64,000 nucleotides of DNA, taken from assembly GCA_010909165.1 (NCBI GenBank), contig MU008172.1, forward strand, positions 1,054,001-1,118,000, read 5' to 3'. The stretch comes from Anthoceros angustus (lineage: Eukaryota; Streptophyta; Anthocerotopsida; Anthocerotales; Anthocerotaceae). Numbering within the stretch: the stretch's first letter is position 1; each line of letters opens with the position of its first letter. The position numbers were made by a program, and so were the translations under genes. The notes beneath the pieces were generated by a model, which had not been told where the DNA came from, did no database searches, and worked only from the letters and a program-made list of their open reading frames with translations. Below, piece after piece: positions 10,458 to 20,353 of this stretch.

Positions 10458-10776
10458 TTAGTGACTTAGTGCGCCAACCATGTGTGGCTTACCGCCTAAT
10501 TGGGTCAGAAGTATGGAAGGCGTACCGGGGTTACGGACGACAGACCATCCGGTTGCACTGGACTGGTTTCTTCGCCACGTTGTTGAAATGACTTGCACCA
10601 GGGAAAATTGGTCCATGGTAGGAGCCATCCAGTAGTCCCCGTCGGCGGTGGTGCGGAGATCTGCCGATAAGATTTGAGTGAAGTTGTGATGGCTTGTGAT
10701 AAATGTTCTGCCTTTCAAATGATCCTGCACAAAACCCCATGCACCCTTCCATGCGCAGCGCGTATGTCAAGGACAC
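10458..10776 (-). pseudogene. Upstream exon-like segment of the second CACTA protein
   Basis: Two overlapping minus-strand frames (10776-10531 and 10730-10458) read into each other and lie just before the 10375-8433 coding chain in the same direction. The peptide includes WMAPTMDQFSLVQVISTTW. Function is unknown. It may be an earlier exon or a frameshifted continuation of the same gene. Confidence 0.3.
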
Positions 10777-11140
10777 GCATTTTGAGCGGTGGCGTGCATG
10801 TCTTGTTACACTTCAAGTAATCTCTTGTTATGGCATAACGGGTGCCGTTGTTCTGACCACGCGTCGTTTCCATTGAGGGACATTTAAATCTCTATTTTAG
10901 TTTCATTCCTATAGCCGAAATTCACACAACTCATATAACATATACTTTGCGAGGCAAGTGCCTTCCCACGAATCGTGTCAAAGCAAAAAGGTCACCAACA
11001 ACTTCTGGCTAAGCATGGTTGCGATCATCGCCAAGCACCCACAACAAATCTACAATCTCAAAGCAACTTCTGTTCCAAATTGGATCCAATTCTCATGCAT
11101 GTATGGACAATTCTTTTCTTGCTAGCCTCAAAGCTCCTAG

Positions 11141-11684
11141 TCATTGTTTCTTCAACCCGGTGTGCATGACGAGGCGTGTCTCGTAGAGGCGGCTCAAAAC
11201 CCTAGCATCCCACAATCCGAATGATTCGCCAATGTCGTCTGCCTCCGTCCATATATGAATACATTCAGACTCCATTTCACCCCTGAATCCCCAGGCTTCG
11301 GTTATTCCCATTCGCATATGGCCGTCGTTGGCAACTCCAGCACATCCAATAGACAATTGTGCTGCCTCCTGCACACAGGCCTGCAAGTAGGTGGTTCTGG
11401 CGTCTTCATGCCCCAACCGTTGGCGCCCAAACGCCTGGGAGCGTCGACGGTCCTTCACCCCGGCCAGACGCCTGCTTTCACTCTGTTTGAACCCTCATGG
11501 AGGACCATGCTTTGTTCGCTCGGGTCATTGCGCAAGCTGGAGGGTCGTTTCGTCGGCTCCGTGGAGCCATGTATGGATTGAGGCGTCTTCGCTCTGTGAT
11601 GATGGGTTGCCCAAGAACATGCGTGGTGTCACATTCCTTTCGCGGGCGGCGTGCCTCCGACAACTTTGAGGCGCGTGCGGCCAA
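11141..11684 (-). pseudogene. Upstream exon-like segment, unknown function
   Basis: Frames 11684-11478 and 11458-11141 run on in the same direction with a one-base phase change near 11470. The peptide includes ACVQEAAQLSIGCAGVAN and an acidic HIWTEADDIGE. No domain is recognised. By position between the transposase and the acidic protein it could be another exon of the second CACTA gene. Confidence 0.3.
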
Positions 11685-11858
11685 GCATCATGACGACTCA
11701 GTGCACGAGATCGCGGTTGTCCTCACATTCAATATGTCATTCATCGCCCATTTACCAGCCATATATATAGCATGACATATATAGGCATCGAACCCATCAA
11801 CCAAGGAACTTCCTCCCATGCCATCACCATGTCCCCACGACATGGTTTGTGCAAAGTA

Positions 11859-12016
11859 CCATGGTCCAAGGAACAAGGTACATACACAAATGCATAATTT
11901 CCGCCCTATGTATCTGAGTATCATGACATCCCCATGTTCCAAGGAGCATGGTATGAGCGGAAATATCATGGTTCGATGACATGGTATCTTGTTGGGAAAA
12001 GACCATGTTCCAAGGA
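11859..12016. repeat. Three spaced copies of a 14-bp motif
   Basis: CCATGGTCCAAGGA at 11859, CCATGTTCCAAGGA at 11932 and again at 12003 are spaced by 73 and 71 bp. The surrounding 200 bp is unusually rich in CATGG/CCATG. The spacing suggests a decayed tandem array of about 72 bp. Confidence 0.75.
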
Positions 12017-12221
12017 CACCGGCCTCTCCTCAAACATGGTATATAGCATTGTATGACTGGAACATTAAAATGGAAAGCCGCGTTCTCTCAACAGACAGTG
12101 ACGGCGCGCGAGGGGGCAGGCGAATATTTCCATGCACGCTTCACACTTGTCCAGACGGTAGCGCCAGCCAATGAGTCCATCCTCGTCATGCGCACCTGTC
12201 ATAATTGCAGCCTTTCTCGGG

Positions 12222-12229
12222 ATATAAGG
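12222..12229 (+). promoter_or_regulatory. TATA-like box upstream of the 12395 ORF
   Basis: ATATAAGG lies 166 bp before the ATG at 12395 and is followed by a pyrimidine-rich leader with no in-frame ORF, as in a plant Pol II core promoter and 5' UTR. Prediction from sequence only. Confidence 0.35.
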
Positions 12230-12394
12230 CTTCCATTTCTGCCTCCTCCCTCCCACCCTTTGCCCTCTGGTTTCTGCATTGAAGACGGTCGGTCGATCTG
12301 CTTGGATTTCGCCTTTCATTCAATTGTCGGCCATATTGTCTTTGCTCTGATCTTCTTATCTTATGGTTTGGCGGCTTTGTAGGTGTGCGGTGTA

Positions 12395-12751
12395 ATGGGC
12401 ATGGCGGCAGGCCCGGATGGAGGCAACGGATACAGCCAATTTCTTGCCGAGGTGGAGGGTACCATACGCCAAACGTGGGCGGACGCATGGGCACACCGCC
12501 AGCTTCCACCACGGCGCCCCAACTTCCGCGATGAAGACGCGCGACGATGGCTTGCAACTTTGCAGGGCGAAGCTGAGGTTTTGGATGCGCGGAGGCGTGT
12601 GCTGGAGGTGGGTCGCTGTTTGCTAGATATTACACATTGGATGGACCTGGTGCCGGATCTCCCCATTGCGGAATGGTTTGGAGAAGAGCGGCAGACATGG
12701 TGGGTCCTATACTCAGCGGTCCAGAGACGTTGCGGCGATAACACGCCTTAG
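12395..12751 (+). CDS. Hypothetical 118-residue protein
   Basis: ATG at 12395 follows an in-frame TAG at 12380-12382, so this start is the first available. The frame ends with TAG at 12749-12751. The product is rich in Ala, Arg, Trp and Asp/Glu, with a mid-section LQGEAEVLDARRRVLEVGRC that looks helical. There is no signal peptide or membrane segment. The codon pattern is more protein-like than the antisense frame (12744-12361). It lies opposite and between the two minus-strand CACTA genes, so it may be captured host sequence or a third transposon ORF. Function unknown. Confidence 0.4.
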   Translation: MGMAAGPDGGNGYSQFLAEVEGTIRQTWADAWAHRQLPPRRPNFRDEDARRWLATLQGEAEVLDARRRVLEVGRCLLDITHWMDLVPDLPIAEWFGEERQTWWVLYSAVQRRCGDNTP

Positions 12752-12937
12752 AGCGGCGGAGTGTGTCCCAATGTCGCGCCATAACTTGGCGCCTAAGGTT
12801 GCCTTTTTTTGTATATGGAAACCCATGTTCATACGATGTTCCAACTCAAGTCGCATAAGAAGAAAATTCTATGAAGCCCCGAGTCATTATTCTCGACTCG
12901 CTCTCCCTCCACGCAGCGCGTAGGCACAAGCCGGCCT

Positions 12938-13474
12938 CTATTCTCCTTTGTGCTTGACATGGAATATGCATTGTGTAACTTGATGTGGCCATATGAAAGG
13001 TGTCAACTCCATCGCAACATATGTGCGGCCTTCCGGTGAACACGAGATCAAATCCACCGTAAGTTTCGCGAATGGATTGGGATCTCCCACTTGGATTACA
13101 CTCAAACCACTTGACCTTAAGGACCATTGGCTCGAATCCGCAAAGCACTCAATTATTTCCGCTACATTGCCATAGTATGTCCGCTGTACACCGTCTCCCA
13201 TGACATACTTTGTACAAACTCCGCTGTCTTGAGTGGCGCGACGGTCTTCGTCTGCTGCAAAGGTGCGTAGGTGGCTACCATTGCTCCACATGTGCCTATA
13301 AGTAGTCGCCGAAATAGAAGGCCCATCCATTATGGCCGCAACATCAGCAGTCATAAGTACAGATGACTCCCACCTTCCAGAATCCCTGCCAGCATGAACC
13401 CACGCGCGGAAAGATTGCTTCATCACCATCAACATCCATGACCTCTTCGTTGTAAAGCTGTAGGAAGGGGTCAA
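12938..13474 (-). pseudogene. CACTA transposase C-terminal region (DUF4216-like)
   Basis: The 178-codon frame has features of the region that follows the DUF4218 block in plant En/Spm transposases. These include a G-H/Y-x-F-x-T-like start (HLRTFAADEDRRATQDSG), the conserved T-Q-N/D-S-G-V, then YYGNVAEIIE, then a D-P-F-x-like segment ending in a basic tail (CIFHVKHKGE). It follows the Tnp2 and DUF4218 blocks in correct order on the minus strand. It is open over its full length but separated by frameshifts from the upstream blocks. The role in transposition of this region is not established. Confidence 0.7.
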
Positions 13475-13552
13475 GAACCATCGTGTGTCTCAACACAAAA
13501 TTGTGGACCTGGTGGAGCTTCGACGTGGTGAACTTGTATGGCTTGCCCATTC

Positions 13553-14145
13553 CTAACGGTTCACCGTCGCGATCTTGGTCATCTTTCTCACCGTCAATAT
13601 GGGCTGTTTGCGGATGATGTCGCCGAAGGTAAGCCTTTGCAAACATGACAGCCTCCTCTCGAACATACCCTCCGCCATGCTTCCTCCGGTTTCTTTGCGT
13701 TGTCGGATGTCTTCCTTCCTCCTTCCTAGATATCTTTCAACCGGATACATCCATCGACATGAAAGGGGCCAAGAAGTGCGACCTCATCCACAAGATGAAT
13801 AATGAGGTGGGTGGAAATATCAAACAATTTAGGTGGGAATTCCCTCCAAGTCGACATGAGCAGGCCAAGAAGTGCGACCTCATCCACAAGATGAATAATG
13901 AGGTGGGTGGAAATATCAAACAATTTAGGTGGGAATTCCCTCTCCAAGTCGCACATGACTTTGATGCACTCTGCTTGCATTCTTCCCACCTCATGCCCTG
14001 TGATTCTCCGCTGGCATATCCACCGATAAAGTTTGCTCAACCCGGCCACCGCCTTGTACACATCTGGTTTAATTCTTCCCCTTAAAACAATTGGGAAGTA
14101 TATTTCCATTAGTACATGCCAATCGTGTGCTTTTAAACTCCCCAC
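13553..14145 (-). pseudogene. CACTA transposase DUF4218-like region
   Basis: Minus-strand frames 14145-13726 and 13750-13553 give the typical order: AHDWHVLMEIYFPIVLR, then LSKLYRWICQ, then EFPPKLFDISTHLIIHL, then VERYLGRRKEDIRQRK and GSMAEGM. In the plant family these correspond to the SHDxHxxMQ..LP, PPxFFDxMxHLxxHL and YPFERxLxxxK...EGSIAEGY blocks. A 32-residue in-frame duplication spans the EFPPKLFD block, so that block is present twice. The duplication and a frameshift near 13740 would inactivate the protein. Confidence 0.8.
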
Positions 14146-15884
14146 TTTGCCCGAAGCTAGCTTTTTGCGATGTTAGAAGCATATCCGTGGGTAGTTTGAT
14201 TGCTTGCATTTCCTTCATAACCTTCTCCAAGTCCGGACGATAACACATACGTCGGAGTATATTGGTCCCTATTGGCTCCACGAGGCCACAAGTCGTGCTT
14301 CCCACCGTATTCTTCCATGTCCAACCGGGATTTCAAGTCATCCTTTTCTCCTGTTAGAGTGTGCCGGATAGTCTCGCATTGTTTCTTTCAACGTGCATCA
14401 CATCCTTCGTGCCCACTTGCATATCCCTCCAATATGGTAAATATTTGAACCACGGCGACAAGCGACGGGTGCCGAACAACCCTCGCCATGCTTCCCTCGG
14501 TTTCTTTGCGTTGTCGGATGTCTTCCTTCCTCCTTCCTAGATATCTTTCAACCGGATACATCCATCGACATGAGCAAGAAGTGCGACCTCATCCACAAGA
14601 TGAATAATGAGGTGGGTGGAAATATCAAACAATTTAGGTGGGAATTCCTCTCCAAGTCACACATGACTTTGATGCGCTCTGCTTGCATTCTTCCCACCTC
14701 ATGCCTGATTCTCATTTGGCATATCCACCGATAAAGTTTGCTCAACCGCCACCGCCTTGTACATCTGGTTTAATTCTTCCCAAACAATTGGGAAGTATAT
14801 TTCCATTAGTACATGCCAATCGTGTGCTTTTAAACTCCCACTTTGCGAGCTAGCTTTTTGCGATGTTAGAAGCATATCCGGTGGGTAGTTTGATTGCTTG
14901 CATTTCCTTCATAACCTTCTCCAAGTCCGGACGATAACACATACGTCGTGGAGTATATTGGTCCCTATTGGCTCCACGAGGCCACAAGTCGTGCTTCCCA
15001 CCGTATTCTTCCATGTCCAACCGGGATTTCAAGTCATCCTTTTCTCCTGTTAGAGTGTGCCGGATAGTCTCGCATTGTTTCTTTCAACGTGCATCACATC
15101 CTTCGTGCCCACTTGCATATCCCTCCAATATGGTAAATATTTGAACCACGGCGACAAGCGACGGGTGCCGAACAACCCTCGCCATGCTTCCCTCGGTTTC
15201 TTTGCGTTGTCGGATGTCTTCCTTCCTCCTTCCTAGATATCTTTCAACCGGATACATCCATCCGACATGAGCAGGCCAAGAAGTGCGACCTCATCCACAA
15301 GATGAATAATGAGGTGGGTGGAAATATCAAACAATTTAGGTGGGAATTCCCTCCAAGTCGCACATGACTTTGATGCACTCGCTTGCATTCTTCCCACCTC
15401 ATGCCTGATTCTCATGGCATATCCACCGATAAAGTTTGCTCAACCCGCCATTTTGTACACATCTGGTTTAATTCTTCCCTTAAAACAATTGGGAAGTATA
15501 TTTCCATTAGTACATGCCAATCGTGTGCTTTTAAACTCCCACTTTGCGAAGCTAGCTTTTTGCGATGTTAGAAGCATATCCGGGTAGTTTGATTGCTTGC
15601 ATTTCCTTCATAACCTTCTCCAAGTCCGGAGCGATAACACATACGTCGGAGTATATTGGTCCCTATTGGCTCCACGAGGCCACAAGTCGTGCTTCCCACC
15701 GTATTCTTCCATGTCCAACCGGGATTTCAAGTCATCCTTTTCTCCTGTTAGAGTGTGCCAGATAGTCTCTGCATTGTTTCTTTCAACGTGCATCACATCC
15801 TTCTGTGCCCACTTTAGCATATCCCTCCAATATGGTAAATATTTGAACCACAGCGACAAGCGACGGGTGCCGAACAACCCTCGC
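13674..15884. repeat. Tandem triplication (~700 bp) inside the CACTA transposase
   Basis: Three direct copies begin at GCCATGCTTCC: 13674-14484 (811 bp), 14485-15180 (696 bp) and 15181-15884 (704 bp). The first is longer because it also holds the 96-bp duplication. Each copy spans part of DUF4218 and the end of Tnp2, so those domain parts occur three times in a row. The junctions read CGAACAACCCTCGCCATGC, where the proper continuation in the last copy is CGAACAACCCTCGCTCCC. The copies differ mainly by short deletions. Confidence 0.9.
13771..13946. repeat. 96-bp in-frame tandem duplication
   Basis: AAGAAGTGCGACCTCATCC occurs at 13771 and 13867 (period 96 bp, exactly 32 codons). The coding frame stays open through both copies. 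The other two copies of the larger triplication contain the unit once, so this event came after the triplication. Confidence 0.9.
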
Positions 15885-16660
15885 TCCCTCAACTCCCTCG
15901 ATGTTGCTTTCTCCCTACGTTCCATGTCGGAGATGACCGTGGCATAAGTTGGTGCGTGTGGCCGTGAGCGCCTTTCCACTTCACCATTGTACATATTCGA
16001 ATGAAGGCGACGCATGGGGTGGTTGGGTGGCAGCCATCGGCGTACCCAGATATACCTCCTTTGAAGGTTCTGCGCCCATCGGGATCCCAATGCATCCCAA
16101 CATTCCATACATGCCCGCGACCCTTTCACCTGAAACCCCGACAATGTTCCTAAGCCCGGGTAATCAGCTATCGTGTGCAAAATAGCCGCACGCAAGCGGA
16201 ATTTCCGCTGCGGGCTGCCTTCCGGTTGTGAGAAGTCTTCCATTGGTATCCCAGTCCAAAGGTCACTCAACTCCTGCAATAGTGGCTCCATGTAGACATC
16301 GAAATTCGGGACAATGTGGGGCCCTGGCACTATAATTGGCATTATGATATTGAGACTTCAGACTCAACCATGGTGGCAAGTTGTGCACAACCAGAACACA
16401 GCCAAATGGAATGGGATGTAGACTTATGCCCAAAAGGATTAAACCCATCTGGCGAGCAAAACGAATATTTCGCGGTTCCAAGCCAAAACCGTCCAACCCA
16501 TCCGTAATTATGCACGTGTGTATCGCCATGATGCCCATGGAACCATCCACGCCCGCATTGTCACGCACGGTCATGAGCGCAAATTGCCTCTCGGCAAAAC
16601 ATACGAGTCACCCTAGACTTGGGAAAATGCCAGAGGACTGTGAGCATGGTTAGGTGACCA
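15608..16660 (-). pseudogene. CACTA transposase Tnp2 core
   Basis: The 244-codon frame 16342-15608 contains the Tnp2 (Transposase_21) pattern VPNFDVYMEPLLQELSDLW, then RAAILHTIADYPGLGTLSGF, a Cys pair (ACMEC) and RRWLPPNHPMRR. Upstream, frames between 16660 and 16263 add DGFNPFG, STSHSIW and HNLPPWLSLKSQY, and before that VLWHFPKSRVTRMFCR. All are standard blocks in this order. The upstream frames are shifted twice. The part before VLWHFP is absent, and similarity ends near 16650. Confidence 0.85.
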
Positions 16661-17064
16661 CTAATTTAAAGCAGCGAAACTGCCTCTATGGTGTTTTGCA
16701 TTACGCTCGATTTTAACAATTGAAATTATGCCCATTTTGACCGATATTTTTAGGGCTATTCGTTTTTAACTTCATAGATATATTTAAATTTTTTTATTTG
16801 GAAAATTGATTTATTTGATATATTATTGGTTTAAGTCTTGCTATATATGCTAGGGACAATTTATTATACAAACTCGTAAGTGACCGACGGGCAGGAAGCA
16901 GGAGGCGGAAACGAGCGGGATGCTCGTTGACTTTTTAAGGGTGATAATGAGGTTATCCACTTCCATCAGCCGTGCTCCTAATGTTGAGACTCACAAGCAT
17001 TGGATTTGTGCATGCATCACGCCGAATCGAGCTCAACCTTGGGCCGGTGAGGATTGTCGACCAT
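16661..17064. other. AT-rich stretch, no gene
   Basis: The sequence 16680-16870 is strongly AT-rich with no open frame of note. A transition to GC-richer sequence occurs near 16880. It abuts the broken end of the CACTA core and may contain an insertion boundary. Confidence 0.4.
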
Positions 17065-17070
17065 GTGGAG

Positions 17071-17560
17071 TCCCTACATGGGTTTTGCTAGAGCTATGTC
17101 TGCGGGCAATAGGTGGTGTGGCGGTGATTGTCTTGGCAGGGTCGGAACCGTTCTTCTGGCCGGTTGGTAGCTCGGTGGTGCAGGCGGTGGCTTTGTCAGA
17201 GGCGTTTGGGTCGTCGGCCGTGCGGCGACCTTTTCGTGGGCGTGGAGGCGTTGTGGTGCGGCGAAGGCGGTGGTGCAGCGGCGAACTCCAGGCGCCACCC
17301 GAGGTTTTCCTGGTGAGTCCCTATATGTCTTACGCTAGAGCTTTCGTCGCGGAATAGTAGGTGTGACGGCGGATCGGCGCAGAACCGCTTGGAGTCGAAT
17401 CGTTTCTACGGCCGGATTTGGGAGCTCGGTGGTGCAGGCAATAGGCGGTGGGTTTGTGCGAAGGCGTTTGGGTTCGCCCGGCCGTGCGGCGATCCGCCTT
17501 CACACGAGGCGTGCGGCCAAGCGAGTGAGTGCGCGCGACAAGCGCCGGTGAGGTGAAGGA
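17071..17560. repeat. 247-bp diverged tandem duplication
   Basis: TCCCTACATG at 17071 matches TCCCTATATG at 17318. Shared blocks include GAGCT, GCTCGGTGGTGCAGGC, GGCGTTTGGGT and GCCGTGCGGCGA, in the same order. The copies are clearly diverged by substitutions and indels, so this is older than the other duplications in the window. Confidence 0.75.
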
Positions 17561-17652
17561 CACCATGTCACTAGCAGTAGGGTGAAGGCTCGGCGTGTGG
17601 CGGAGCGGCGGCGATACTTCCGTGGTGTGTCAAGCGCCTCTGTGCAAGCAAG

Positions 17653-18650
17653 ATGGACAGAACGCTAGGCGCCACCAAGGCTAGGTTGGATAGAGCTGCA
17701 AAGGTGTCTGCGGCTCTGCAAGGACACGACATTCTGAAAAATTCAGGGGGGAGCATTGGTGTTGGCACTACGGTGATATGGAATTGTCAACTACGGTGTG
17801 AATGTGAGATGTCTTTGAACTACAGTTGGACTAAAGGAGGCTATTGGAGGTGAAGATGAGATCAAGAGGCATTTTGGGGATGTCACTAATGGGAGCGATG
17901 GATACCTCTTGGGGATGGATCACTCCCTCGACATAGAGTGGACGATGTTGATAGTCTTGTTGAGAAGTCAGATGGGCGGGCTCCACGGTCACAGATCATA
18001 AAGGGTGCCAGTTTGTGGCACTTGGGTTCCTAATCGAGAAGAAGCTTGGCAAGCGTGTGAATTGGTTTGAGTACTATTTAGAGAAGAGGAAGCAGGATAA
18101 GGCAGATGCGATGGAGAAGAAATCACAGGTTGTGGAAGTCCCATCTGCAGAGAATACAAACGATTCTTCACAGCCTGTTGTGGTGGCAGGTGATGATGCA
18201 GGAGCGGAGGTTGATGTGGAAGAGTGTTCCACTCTGCGGAGCCGAGAAGCCCACAGGCGATCCTCCCAAAGAATCTGGAGCTCTCCAGAGTTGGGAAGAG
18301 GGAAGCACAGAAGGCCATGAAGAAGGACGGACCTCCGGCTGCAAAGAATGTAGAAGAGGAGGCCGGCAAGAAGGGAGACGAGGAGTCTCCAATTCGATTG
18401 CTGGCGGCGAGAAAAGTGACACTGGCCAGCTCGTGTCTTGAGCCATGGGCACCAAAGGTTGTCATGGATGAGGTCTGGAAAAATTCGTGCAGAGTTGGAA
18501 GCTTGTCTGCGGAGGAGGCTGTTGTCAAAAGATGGGGAGGAGGCACTCTTGGATTTGGGCAACACCAAGGTCCAGCTTGCCGACATGGTCATGAATAGTG
18601 GAGGGCTTGAGAGTATTCAGACTCAGACAAAGATTCAAATTGCTTGACAA
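17653..18650 (+). pseudogene. Unrecognised plus-strand gene relic, coiled-coil rich
   Basis: ATG 17653 opens a 66-codon frame. Coding character resumes at about 17940 and continues through frames 18015-18320, 18224-18598 and 18438-18647, which overlap end to start as they would with two one-base indels. The peptide includes EKKLGKRVNWFEYYLEKRKQ, a long Glu/Lys/Ala-rich stretch with AKNVEEEAGKKGDEES, and DLGNTKVQLADMVMNSGG. High charge and heptad-like spacing suggest coiled coil. The larger antisense ORF (18546-17989) is less protein-like. I recognise no family; a gag-like or captured host gene is possible. Confidence 0.35.
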
Positions 18651-18760
18651 AACTAAATATTCCGAGGTGTTTCAGCTTGAAGGAGAAAACTGAGGAACAA
18701 GCTCCGGACACGGCTTCTTGAAAACATGAGGATGTTCTCCAGCTGCTCAACACCGGGCAC

Positions 18761-19235
18761 AACATGGATCACTGCGTGGGTGTCGGCTCCCCGCCTCCCG
18801 CCAAGTCATGCCCCTCGCAGTGTGTGTGTACGTGAAGGGTGGATTCTTCTTGCACACGGACGAGGTGTCCGACCGATGTTTTCCTTATGGTGATGTGCCA
18901 GGTGGTGGGGTGCCCCGTGACGCTCACGGATGGTGAGGTGGTGGTAGGGGTGCTCAAGGGGTGGTGACTCATGTGTTCTCCGGTAGCGTTCACGGTGGGC
19001 GAACATGGATCACTGCGTGGGTGTCGGCTCGCCTCTCCCGCCAAGTCATGCCCCGTCATGGCGTGAGTGTTTGTCTGTGATAAGTGTGGATTCTTCTTGC
19101 ACAGGACGAGGTGTCCGTGATGTTTTCCTTATGGTGATGTCTTGCAGGTTGGGTGCTCTGGTGACGTTCACGGGATGGTGAGGTGGTGGTAGGGGTGCTC
19201 AAGGGGTGGTGACTCATGTGTTCTGGTGGAAGGGT
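18761..19235. repeat. 241-bp tandem duplication
   Basis: AACATGGATCACTGCGTGGG occurs at 18761 and 19002. Downstream blocks GGATTCTTCTTGCAC, GATGTTTTCCTTATGG and GGTAGGGGTGCTCAAGGGGT recur in the same order. The second copy has several short indels relative to the first. Confidence 0.85.
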
Positions 19236-20337
19236 GGGTGATCACTTGACGGATGGTGAGGAATTGGTCTGTGTGTTCATCTGGGTGTCCCGTGAGCTTT
19301 TGGTGGCCTTGGTGATGTAGTGCATGGCTTGTGTGCAGTTATGGCCTTCGCATCGTAGGGGTAGGTCGGTGGGCAGGTGGTGGCATTCGTGATGTAGTGG
19401 TAGGTTGGTGGGCGTGTGGTGGCCGGTGATGTCATGGTTTCGTGGATGGGTTCGGACTTGGTGATGTAGTGGTGGGGTGGCAGAGGTGGCCTTGGCACCA
19501 CCTAGTCATGTGGTGCCAAGGCCAAGGTGATCCCTTTCTCACGCAACGGTGGTTTTCCTTCAAAGCCGCAAGCTCGTGTGTCCTAAAGTGTAATGTGTGT
19601 CATGGCGGTGGTACGCCTGTAACGAGATGGTGTTCACTCCATGTGGCCATTGCTTCCACGATATCTCGTCAGATCGTGCACTTGACAAACATTGTTGCCC
19701 ACGTCCTGTGGTGCAATGCCGATGTGCCCTGCATCATGGTTGAGAGCGAAGGGTTGGTGATCAAAGCACCGAGGAGAAGCTCCTTCCATGGGAGCAGGAC
19801 CAGCGAGACACTTGGGAGAAAGAGTTCCTCGAGTGCATTGGAGACCCATGACCATGACACACGATGGAAAGACATTGAGTCACAATCACCAAGAAGAATT
19901 GGTTGGCCACACCCAAAGAAAAAATCTTGAGTCTCCAATATGTATGTTCCACAGTTCTCCAGTGTTTGTTGTCTTGTCCATTTTCAGAAGTCTCGACTAA
20001 ATTTTGTCATACATGATCTCGAACTCGGGTCCAGGTGCAATTATGCCAACTGACGATGTCAACGTATTTCTCCGCCGTGTAGCTGATGAATTTGCCGCAA
20101 AGGGAGGCACATGAAGCCTACGTGAATTCCTTCGCAGACCCCAATGCCCGGAGGAAAAGCCTCGTGTTGTTCGCGCATGTTTGGGCAGCGATTACTGTGC
20201 TGTGGTGCTAGACTCACAAATTGAAGATGACGTTGTCCCCACGCAGTCCACACGAGCAGCCCTCCGCCTCGGACATAGCTCCTACTCCACCAAGGCCGCC
20301 AGACACAAGGTCCCCACAGGGTTGAAGTTGGTGAGGA
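19236..20337 (+). other. GTGATG-rich stretch and weak coding-like segment
   Basis: The part 19240-19500 is low-complexity, with repeated GGTGATGT(A/C) and GGTGGC. A plus-strand frame, 19571-19930, gives a plausible peptide (NVCHGG, HLTNIVAHVLWCNADVP) ending in a basic tail. A shorter coding-like segment follows at 20047-20160. No domain is recognised. It may be upstream exons of whatever the 960-bp duplication carries. Confidence 0.3.
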
Positions 20338-20353
20338 ATGCAGCCAAGTTGGC

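Larger units (their letters stand above)
7888..16660 (-). mobile_element. CACTA (En/Spm) transposon, 3' portion
   Basis: The minus strand carries, in order, Tnp2 core (16660-15608), DUF4218-type region (14145-13553), DUF4216-type C-terminus (13474-12938), then candidate exons of a second protein (11684-8433) and a CACTA terminus at 7888. This order is that of autonomous plant CACTA elements. The transposase N-terminus is missing here; a matching N-terminal piece lies on the same strand at 60.9-61.9 kb. Frameshifts and a triplication in the transposase make the copy inactive. Confidence 0.6.

Noticed and set aside
17989-18546. 185-codon minus-strand ORF
   Set aside because: Overlapping plus-strand frames join into a charged, coiled-coil-like protein, while this frame is Ser/Pro/Phe-rich shadow sequence.
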